13,127 bases of DNA from Rhodoferax sp. (GTDB lineage: Bacteria > Pseudomonadota > Gammaproteobacteria > Burkholderiales > Burkholderiaceae_C): positions 1 through 13,127 of the forward strand of contig JADGRK010000032.1 in the NCBI GenBank assembly GCA_017880985.1. Direction: 5' to 3'. The notes under the pieces were generated by a model. That model saw only the letters and a program-made list of their open reading frames with translations. It did no database searches and was not told where the DNA came from. Positions 7,814-13,127 of the stretch are shown piece after piece (position 1 is the stretch's first letter; each line of letters starts with the position of its first letter). A program made the translations under genes and the position numbers.

Positions 7814-8968
7814 TCAGGATTGCACCAGCCGCTTCGATCTGGCGATCGACATCAGGATGCCCAGCCCCATACCCAGCGTCACCATGGCGGTGCCGCCGTA
7901 ACTGATAAACGGTAGCGGCACCCCCACCACCGGCACAATGCCGCTGACCATGCCCATGTTGACAAAGGCGTAGGTAAAAAAGATCAGGGTGATGCTACCT
8001 GCCAGCAACCTTGAGAACAGCGTCGGCGCTTGCAGGGCAATGGCCAGGCCACGCAGGATCAAAAACACAAAACCACCAATCAACAGCAGATTGCCGAACA
8101 GGCCGAACTCCTCGGAAAATGAGGCGAAGATAAAGTCGGTGGTGCGCTCGGGAATGAACTCCAGATGGGTTTGCGTGCCCTGCATGAAACCTTTGCCCCA
8201 AAAGCCGCCTGAGCCGATCGCAATCATGCCCTGAATGATGTGAAAGCCCTTGCCCAACGGATCCCGCGTGGGGTCCAGCAGGGTACAAATGCGCTGTTGC
8301 TGGTAGTCATGCAAGACTGGCCAACGCACGCCATCGGCACACAACTGCGGCTCAAAACCCACCACCAGCGCCACACCGACCACACCCAGCAGCACCGGCG
8401 GCAGAATCCATTTCCAGGATAAACCGGCGAAGAAAATGATCGATATGCCCGCCGAGAGCACCAAAATGGCGGTGCCCAGGTCGGGCTGGCGCACGATCAG
8501 ACCAATCGGCAGCGCCAGCAACACGACCGCCACCGCAAAGTCCAGCGCCCGCAACTGTCCTTCGCGCTTCTGGAACCACCAGGCCAGCATCAGGGGAACA
8601 GCAATCTTGAGAATTTCACTCGGCTGAATAATCACGCCCACATCCAGCCAGCGCCGCGCCCCTTTTTTTGTCACCCCCATCACCGCCACGGCCACCAACA
8701 GCGTCACACCCAGCACATACAGCGGCAGCGCCAGCGCCATCAGCCGCTGCGGCGAAATTTGAGCCACCACAAACATGATGAACCCCGCCAGCAGCATGTT
8801 GCGCCCATGGTCTTCAAACCGGCTACCCTGGTCATGGCCCGACGAATACATCGTCAGCAACCCGGCACAGGCCAGCAAAAACACGGCAAATGCCAGCGGG
8901 CCATCAAAGCCACGGAACCAGGGAGCAACACGCCGCCACAGCGGAGGGGTTTCAAATACAACGGACAT
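7814..8968 (-). CDS. rodA: rod shape-determining peptidoglycan polymerase RodA
   Basis: A 384-residue SEDS-family integral membrane glycosyltransferase that polymerises lipid II during cell elongation together with PBP2 (MrdA) and MreBCD. About ten hydrophobic segments are evident, beginning at residue 25. Family landmarks include KKGARRWLDVG, IQPSEILKIAVPL, RQPDLGTAIL, RTTDFIFASFSEEFG, and the C-terminal VPLPFISYGGTAM that is typical of RodA and FtsW. Length (E. coli RodA is 370) and the GARRWLDVG variant favour RodA over FtsW. The start is the ATG at 8968; its Shine-Dalgarno sequence is weak. In many betaproteobacteria rodA lies at the end of an mreBCD-mrdA operon; here the gene upstream is a divergent esterase, so it is detached from that operon or has its own promoter within or near the 30-bp gap. 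Confidence 0.95.
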   Translation of the reverse strand: MSVVFETPPLWRRVAPWFRGFDGPLAFAVFLLACAGLLTMYSSGHDQGSRFEDHGRNMLLAGFIMFVVAQISPQRLMALALPLYVLGVTLLVAVAVMGVTKKGARRWLDVGVIIQPSEILKIAVPLMLAWWFQKREGQLRALDFAVAVVLLALPIGLIVRQPDLGTAILVLSAGISIIFFAGLSWKWILPPVLLGVVGVALVVGFEPQLCADGVRWPVLHDYQQQRICTLLDPTRDPLGKGFHIIQGMIAIGSGGFWGKGFMQGTQTHLEFIPERTTDFIFASFSEEFGLFGNLLLIGGFVFLILRGLAIALQAPTLFSRLLAGSITLIFFTYAFVNMGMVSGIVPVVGVPLPFISYGGTAMVTLGMGLGILMSIARSKRLVQS

Positions 8969-8998
8969 GGGAAGATTATCGCCACTATCATCCGGTCC

Positions 8999-9595
8999 AT
9001 GCCCACCTCACGTCCCCTCACTCACCTGCTCTACCTGCACGGATTTCGTTCGTCGCCCGAATCGGCCAAGGCGCGCCGCATGGCGCAGCAGATGACCACC
9101 CGGCATCCAGAAGTCACATGGTGGTGCCCACAATTGCCACCCTCGCCGCGCGAAGCTTGCCAGATGTTGACGCGAGGCTTGAAGGACTGGCCGCGTGAAT
9201 CGATGGCGGTGATCGGTTCTTCCTTGGGCGGTTTTTATGCCACCTGGGTGGCAGAACTGACCGGCTGCAAGGCGGTGCTGCTCAACCCGGCGGTCGATCC
9301 GGCACGCGATCTGGCGCAATACATTGGTGAGCAAACCTGCTGGCAGGATCCACAGGAACGATTTTTCTTCCGCAGCGAGTTTGTGCAGGAGTTGCGTGAC
9401 TTGGCGTGTGCAAACACGACGCGACCCGAACGCTATCTGGCCATCATCGCCAAGGGCGACGAGCTGCTGGACTGGCACGAGGCATACGCCCGCTACGCTG
9501 GTGCCCAGATCCGCCTGCTCGAAGATGGCGACCATGCCATCAGCGACTTTGAGGTGCAAATGCCCGCGCTGTTGACGTTTTTGGGGCTGAGTTAG
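8999..9595 (+). CDS. YqiA/UPF0227-like alpha/beta-hydrolase esterase
   Basis: A 198-residue cytoplasmic alpha/beta-fold hydrolase. It begins MPTSRPLTHLLYLHGFRSSP, with the oxyanion-hole HGF motif of the YqiA family. The nucleophile elbow is GSSLGG (GxSxG) near residue 75, followed by an LLNPAVDPARDL stretch characteristic of the group. The acid and base of the triad are probably in GDELLDWHEA and DHAISDF near the C-terminus. E. coli YqiA is a 193-residue esterase acting on short acyl chains; the physiological substrate is not known. The start is the ATG at 8999. The frame stays open upstream to 8759, but that part lies inside rodA on the opposite strand and is not conserved-looking. The two divergent start codons are separated by 30 bp. 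Shine-Dalgarno complementarity is weak. Confidence 0.88.
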   Translation: MPTSRPLTHLLYLHGFRSSPESAKARRMAQQMTTRHPEVTWWCPQLPPSPREACQMLTRGLKDWPRESMAVIGSSLGGFYATWVAELTGCKAVLLNPAVDPARDLAQYIGEQTCWQDPQERFFFRSEFVQELRDLACANTTRPERYLAIIAKGDELLDWHEAYARYAGAQIRLLEDGDHAISDFEVQMPALLTFLGLS

Positions 9596-9600
9596 TCATC

Positions 9601-9753
9601 TCAAATCCCGGCATTCAGGTCTGCGCAGTTCACATCGCCCAAATTCTGGCTGGTGTCGCCGGTCGGTTGGCCGGCAGCGTGGGCTGGCAGGCTTGAGAGG
9701 CCCGCCAGGGCGACGGCGGCGGTAAGCGCCTTGAGATTAAAACAACGTTGCAT
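9601..9753 (-). CDS. small predicted secreted peptide (hypothetical)
   Basis: A 50-residue frame beginning MQRCFNLKALTAAVALAGLS and ending with TGA at 9601-9603. It has a textbook Sec signal peptide: a basic N-region, a hydrophobic core at about residues 9-22, and AHA-A at the cleavage position (after residue 26). The mature product would be only about 24 residues, acidic and Asn-rich, with one cysteine (Cys43). The ATG at 9753 is preceded by GGAAGG at a 6-base spacing, which supports translation. An in-frame start at 9783 would add ten residues and put the signal peptide out of position. No family is recognised. A mature part this short could be a periplasmic or exported peptide, or the remnant of a larger secreted protein. 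It converges tightly with the esterase gene (5 bp apart). Confidence 0.6.
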   Translation of the reverse strand: MQRCFNLKALTAAVALAGLSSLPAHAAGQPTGDTSQNLGDVNCADLNAGI

Positions 9754-9865
9754 GTGTGACCTTCCGAAGTTAAAGAAAACCATCTCGCTGCGCCGCGACC
9801 TATGTGTTGAAACGGCCGTTTGCGTAACGATGGGGTGACTTTAGGGAGGAGCGCGGGATTGGGGC

Positions 9866-9883
9866 ATACGCCGAGTGGCGTAT
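9866..9883. repeat. perfect inverted repeat, possible operator or hairpin
   Basis: ATACGCC and GGCGTAT flank a GAGT spacer, an 18-base dyad. It has no T tract on either side, so it is not an intrinsic terminator. It lies about 113 bp upstream of the small secreted-peptide start on the minus strand and about 380 bp before the CBS gene, so a regulator-binding site is as likely as an RNA hairpin. Confidence 0.4.
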
Positions 9884-10047
9884 CGGGGGCGACGACCGCA
9901 TGTCGACCAATTGCCGTCAGTGACCAGTGACCGCTGCAAGACACCGCGATACCGGGCTTCTTCATACCCCGTACAGTTGGCGCTCATCATTAACTGCGAA
10001 GAGCGCGACCGATTCAGACGCGATTTGCTATGGATTGTTGTCTTTCT

Positions 10048-10061
10048 TTGCGTTAGATCAA
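10048..10061 (+). promoter_or_regulatory. FNR/CRP-family box upstream of CBS-domain gene
   Basis: TTGCGTTAGATCAA matches the FNR/ANR consensus TTGAT-N4-ATCAA at 8 of 10 fixed positions, with one perfect half-site. A weak -10-like TTCAAT at 10082-10087 would put transcription initiation near 10094-10096, about 40 bases from the centre of the box, which is the class II activator position. The gene served would be the CBS-domain protein beginning at 10266, with a leader of about 170 bases. This suggests induction under low oxygen, but rests on one site read by eye. Confidence 0.45.
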
Positions 10062-10265
10062 ACATAGGCTGCCCTCTTGAGTTCAATCTGCTGCCTTCGG
10101 TAAGTTTGTTTTTGGAAGCAGACCCATGAACTATCGATTCAGACCTAGACGCCTCACCGCCGATCGCTGCGTGCGTACTGTTGTGGCCACGCCCAAACAG
10201 AGCGTCGTCACCTCGCAGCTAATCACGCCTCTCTTAAACATGTGATTTTGCAAAGGACCTTCGCT

Positions 10266-10706
10266 ATGCCTGAACGCGCTGTATTTCAAACCATATGCCA
10301 CCGCCACTTGGTCAGCGTGCGGCCGTCTGCCAGTGTGTTGGAAGCGGTTTGGTTAATGACCGCCGAAAATTGTGGCAGCGTTCTCATCATTGACGCCGCC
10401 GGGCCCCTGTTGGGCATTCTCACGGAACACGACCTATTGACACGTGTGCTCGCAAAGGGACTCAATCCGCAAACGACGCACGTGTCTGACGTAATGACCC
10501 ATGACCCGCACAGCGTGGGGCCTGACGTGAAGGTAGCTGAAGCGGTGTTGATCATGATTGAGCACGGTATCGGATACCTGCCTGTCGTTTCTCCAGCATC
10601 CAAAATTCTGGGAGTGTTTTCGACGCGCGACGCGCTCCCACGCGAGCTTGACGACGCGGTGAGTCTGGCAGAGTTCAATGATCAGGTGAACGACGCTTTG
10701 GCTTGA
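10266..10706 (+). CDS. tandem CBS-domain protein
   Basis: A 146-residue soluble protein made almost entirely of a CBS pair (Bateman module), roughly residues 8-62 and 73-130. Typical CBS landmarks are VRPSASVLEAV, GPLLGILTEHDLLTRVLAKG, VSDVMTHDPHSVGPD, YLPVVSP and ILGVFSTRDAL. Such stand-alone modules bind adenine nucleotides or related ligands and usually regulate a partner; the ligand and partner are not known here. The start is the ATG at 10266, with AAAGGA 8 bases upstream; the in-frame GTG at 10242 is further from any ribosome binding site and adds residues outside the domain. An FNR-like box lies about 200 bp upstream. It converges with the POR-like gene (74 bp apart), and the two may share an anaerobic role, which is inference. 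Confidence 0.88.
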   Translation: MPERAVFQTICHRHLVSVRPSASVLEAVWLMTAENCGSVLIIDAAGPLLGILTEHDLLTRVLAKGLNPQTTHVSDVMTHDPHSVGPDVKVAEAVLIMIEHGIGYLPVVSPASKILGVFSTRDALPRELDDAVSLAEFNDQVNDALA

Positions 10707-10744
10707 TTGACGAGTTTGCCAAGCCCAATGCGGGCGCAGTCTGC

Positions 10745-10770
10745 TTTCATTCTTCGAAACAAGTATGAAA
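10745..10770. terminator. weak hairpin between convergent CBS and POR-like genes
   Basis: TTTCAT-T-CTT pairs with AAG-T-ATGAAA around a CGAAAC loop: nine pairs with one T-T mismatch. It lies between two convergent stop codons, where a shared terminator is expected, but no long T tract follows on either strand, so the assignment is tentative. Confidence 0.3.
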
Positions 10771-10780
10771 TGCTGGCGCT

Positions 10781-12991
10781 CTACATAAATGGTTCGACGC
10801 GTTTAAGCAATTCTTCCAGACCCGGTTCCTTTGGATTGCGCGGCTTGCCGGGGTGGATGATGGACACTTGGCAACTCTCTGCCGCCTCCACCAACTGTGC
10901 GTAGGTTCCGGCATTGATGTCGGCGATAAACGCCTGTTTGTTCCCGTCGTACGCAAACATCTTGTTGTTGATCGTGGTGCACTCGTTGCAGGTCGAACAA
11001 CGTGCGGTTTCAATGTAGGCTTCGTCAGGCGATCTTTCCGGTTCCTGCTCCACGGTCGCGGTCACCGCCAATGGCGCAGTGTCCGTCGTCGCGGTCGCTA
11101 CCGGGCCGGTCACGGTTGCAGCCTGCGTTTCGGTCGCCCGCTGCATGCGCTCTTCCCAGGACTTTTTCTCGCGCGCCAGCAGCGCTTCTGCGTGTGAATT
11201 GTGGACGCCGCCAAGTTCCTGCAGGCTGTGCCACATTTCGCGACAGCGACGCGCTTGCCGGATCAGAGGTTCGTCAACGATCAATTTTTGCAGCACGTTG
11301 TTGGCGTCGATCATCATCACGCTCGGTACCTTGTCCGGCAGGCCCTTGCGCTCGCCTGTCAGGGATTCGTCGACCGGGATCATGCTGCCATTCCACTTCT
11401 CCCGTGGGATCCGTGCCAAGTGGCTGGCGTAGCGCCGGTCACTGGCAATGAAATCGACCAGCGTGAAGGCAAGGTCCTCTGAAACCCGCTGGTGCTGCTC
11501 GTCCTCGTAGGCAAAGGCCTGGATCGGCCAGTCAAGATCAAGCTGTGAATTGGCCTCAAGGTAGAAGCGTGACGCCCAGTTCGGGCCCGCCGACGGATCG
11601 TAGGTGAAGGCCGGGAAGGCGCGCGACTCCATTGCGGCGGCCGCCACCAGATAGGGCGGCACCCCGGATGCCCCGGCGCTGGCGCCAGAAAACACGCTGA
11701 ACAGGGCCGGGCCACGATAGCCCAGGCCGCGCAGCATGCGCTCGCGGAAGCGGTACAGGTTGGAGCTGCTTGACTGTAGTACGTACACTTCGTTGAGTCC
11801 GATCGCCATGTTGGCGATTTGCCTGCTGCGCACGCCGGACGTGAGCTTGCCGTCACGGTCGGGTGACTCTTCAAGGATGTCGTCTATCTGCAGCAAGACC
11901 TTGATTGGCAAGCCCGAGGAAAGAATTTCCATTAAATGGGCGTGCTCAAGGTCCTGCATCGTTTCAGCGTTAAGGCAGACCAGATAGTCAGGAAACTCTG
12001 CCAGGTCCTGCGGATCAAGCCCGTTTGCACCAAACTGTTCGAACAGGGCGTCGTGCCTGGATTCGCTGTACTGGCCGCTGATCTCGAGTTCGGCGATGGC
12101 AATCGCCCTGGCGAGTTCGATCAGCTTCGGGCTGCGCTCGCGCAGCGCCGAAAGTGCCTCGGCGCAACTGTTGAACAGGAAAGAGTAGGGTTTTGTCGCA
12201 CTGGTCCTGGCCGCCGACGCCGCGTCAGCGGGGATGAAGCGCTGCGTGTTCAAGGTATCGAGCAGCTGGCCGATGCGTAGGCGCCGACTCTCGGGAAACT
12301 TGTCCCTCGGCAGCGCCTTCGAGAGCATGCACGACATCACGTTGAAGTCAAACGTGTTACTGAAACCGGCTCCAACTGCCGTTTTCAGGTTTTTGGCGCT
12401 GCGCCCTGCGTCAGAGCGCTCATAGTCGGCCTTGATGATGTCAGACAGCTTCAGTACCAGCCGGTCGATCTTCTTGCGAAAGGTCGCGGCCTTTTGGCTT
12501 TGCACCGCGGCCCATCCATGCTGTAGCAGGCGCAAGGGCAGCGTAGCGTCGCAGTCAAGCACGGCGCCGTTGACCTTGATTGCGGCGCGCACTCGGCGCA
12601 AGCTGTCTTCCAGTGATTTGTCCGCCGTCCTGGCGAGTTGACCGGCCGCCTTGTCCCACAGCTCAAAAAGCGAGCCGACCGCACCGCCAGCGGCAAGCGT
12701 GCGAATTTCCTGCTCCAGTCGCAGCGCGTGCTTTCTGATGCGCTCGCTGTCGCCACCGGGGGCGATGCTTGCCAGTGCCCGGTCGATAAGGCCTGATAGC
12801 GATTGCGCGAACTGGTCATCGGCACGACCGTCGACCAGTACCAGCGGAAAATCATAGCGAAGTTGGGTCAGTTCCCGATAACCGGCAAACAGGGCAGGGC
12901 GCAGGTCCAGGCCATTAACCGCGTCCAGGTGCTCGGCGGGGCGCCTGCCGGTCAAGAAAAAAGCAACTTGTGCTTGCGTATCTGCTTCCAT
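10781..12991 (-). CDS. POR-like protein: degenerate TPP domain fused to single-cluster ferredoxin domain
   Basis: A 736-residue protein. Residues 1-330 are of unknown fold, with several charged helical stretches. Residues about 335-530 resemble the C-terminal TPP-binding domain of pyruvate:ferredoxin oxidoreductase: NEVYVLQSSSS (Tyr403), GYRGPALFSVFSG (424-436), AAAMESRAFPAFTYDP (451-466) and FYLEANSQ align in order with the PFOR segments VYVATVSMG, GPSLVI, SGYWPLFRYDP and FQLDS. The Mg-TPP motif (GDG ... SNTGGQ) is not present: the matching places read CLNAET (339-344) and QIDDILEESPDRDG. A Thr/Ala/Val-rich linker (about 621-652) leads to a ferredoxin-like tail with Cys665, 668 and 671 (CxxCxxC) and Cys707, enough for one [4Fe-4S] cluster. 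The start is the ATG at 12991, 4 bases after the stop of the gene upstream; an in-frame start at 13057 would overlap that gene. Redox role inferred; substrate unknown. Confidence 0.7.
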   Translation of the reverse strand: MEADTQAQVAFFLTGRRPAEHLDAVNGLDLRPALFAGYRELTQLRYDFPLVLVDGRADDQFAQSLSGLIDRALASIAPGGDSERIRKHALRLEQEIRTLAAGGAVGSLFELWDKAAGQLARTADKSLEDSLRRVRAAIKVNGAVLDCDATLPLRLLQHGWAAVQSQKAATFRKKIDRLVLKLSDIIKADYERSDAGRSAKNLKTAVGAGFSNTFDFNVMSCMLSKALPRDKFPESRRLRIGQLLDTLNTQRFIPADAASAARTSATKPYSFLFNSCAEALSALRERSPKLIELARAIAIAELEISGQYSESRHDALFEQFGANGLDPQDLAEFPDYLVCLNAETMQDLEHAHLMEILSSGLPIKVLLQIDDILEESPDRDGKLTSGVRSRQIANMAIGLNEVYVLQSSSSNLYRFRERMLRGLGYRGPALFSVFSGASAGASGVPPYLVAAAAMESRAFPAFTYDPSAGPNWASRFYLEANSQLDLDWPIQAFAYEDEQHQRVSEDLAFTLVDFIASDRRYASHLARIPREKWNGSMIPVDESLTGERKGLPDKVPSVMMIDANNVLQKLIVDEPLIRQARRCREMWHSLQELGGVHNSHAEALLAREKKSWEERMQRATETQAATVTGPVATATTDTAPLAVTATVEQEPERSPDEAYIETARCSTCNECTTINNKMFAYDGNKQAFIADINAGTYAQLVEAAESCQVSIIHPGKPRNPKEPGLEELLKRVEPFM

Positions 12992-12995
12992 GACT

Positions 12996-13127
12996 TTATC
13001 TACCTGCCTTCTGTGCTGATTGCTGCGGCCAGACCGTGTACTTGTCCAGTTCAGCATTGAGTCCGGTGCGCGTCAATTCGGGTGTGCGCAGCTTGTCCGA
13101 CAGTCGCAGGTTCTCGTAACACGGAAC
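12996..13127 (-). CDS. 3' end of an unidentified gene, operonic with the POR-like gene
   Basis: The frame is open from the right edge of the window to a TAA at 12996-12998 on the minus strand, giving the last 43 residues of a protein (VPCYENLRLSDKLRTPELTR then 23 more). Only 4 bases separate its stop from the ATG of the POR-like gene, and AGGCAGGTAG within its end can serve as that gene's ribosome binding site, so the two are very probably one operon and translationally coupled. The fragment has one cysteine and is too short for assignment. By context it could be the missing catalytic or subunit partner of the POR-like protein, which is a guess. Confidence 0.65.
   Translation of the reverse strand, partial: VPCYENLRLSDKLRTPELTRTGLNAELDKYTVWPQQSAQKAGR

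Larger units (their letters stand above)
9784..10265. other. gene-poor regulatory region between small peptide and CBS gene
   Basis: No recognisable protein gene lies here. Seen by eye: a 12-bp perfect palindrome AAACGGCCGTTT (9810-9821); a 7-bp inverted repeat ATACGCC-GAGT-GGCGTAT (9866-9883); a tandem AGTGACC pair (9919-9932); an FNR-like box (10048-10061); and a 39-codon open frame at 10126-10245 with GGAAG at 10114-10118 ahead of its ATG, ending 20 bases before the CBS gene start. A longer open frame at 9875-10129 has no start context or family features and is treated as chance. Confidence 0.5.

Noticed and set aside
8759..8998. 80-residue N-terminal extension of the esterase
   Set aside because: It lies entirely antisense to the start of rodA and does not resemble the YqiA family; the ATG at 8999 leads straight into the conserved LLYLHGF segment.
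9875..10129. 84-codon plus-strand frame in the intergenic region
   Set aside because: No ribosome binding site, no recognisable domain, and it overlaps the palindrome and FNR-like box.
12992..13057. 22-residue N-terminal extension of the POR-like protein
   Set aside because: It would overlap the 3' end of the upstream gene by about 60 bases; the ATG at 12991 just after that gene's stop is the natural coupled start.

Overview
The window reads as a chromosomal segment of a betaproteobacterium, most likely Comamonadaceae close to Rhodoferax or Polaromonas. This is inferred from the GC-rich coding style and from how familiar the MiaB, TldD, RodA and DAHP synthase proteins look; no database search was possible. 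No rRNA, tRNA, insertion sequence, phage gene or CRISPR array was seen.

Layout from left to right: a HAD-family hydrolase fragment entering from the left edge (+); a gap of about 0.3 kb without a gene; then three minus-strand genes that are transcribed tldD, then aroG-type DAHP synthase, then miaB. A membrane-bound CHASE-PAS-GGDEF-EAL cyclic-di-GMP enzyme (+) diverges from tldD. Next come rodA (-), a YqiA-like esterase (+) whose start codon lies only 30 bp from that of rodA, and a very small predicted secreted peptide (-). A regulatory-looking region of about 0.5 kb follows, with palindromes and an FNR-like box. Then a two-CBS-domain protein (+), and finally a minus-strand operon running off the right edge: the 3' end of an unidentified gene, then a 736-aa protein that looks like a degenerate pyruvate:ferredoxin oxidoreductase TPP domain fused to a single-cluster ferredoxin.

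The most interesting signal lies between tldD and the DAHP synthase gene. There is an unannotated 22-residue reading frame beginning MDSFCFFFSYFWF, with 7 Phe, 1 Tyr and 1 Trp. It is followed by a competing GC-rich segment and then a perfect 13-bp-stem hairpin with a U tract just before the aroG ribosome binding site. This is the full architecture of ribosome-mediated transcription attenuation, placed on the entry step of aromatic amino acid synthesis.

The right end (FNR-like box, CBS protein, POR-like protein with ferredoxin domain) suggests a second theme of anaerobic or redox energy metabolism. That grouping is an inference from context, and the POR-like protein has lost the canonical TPP motif.
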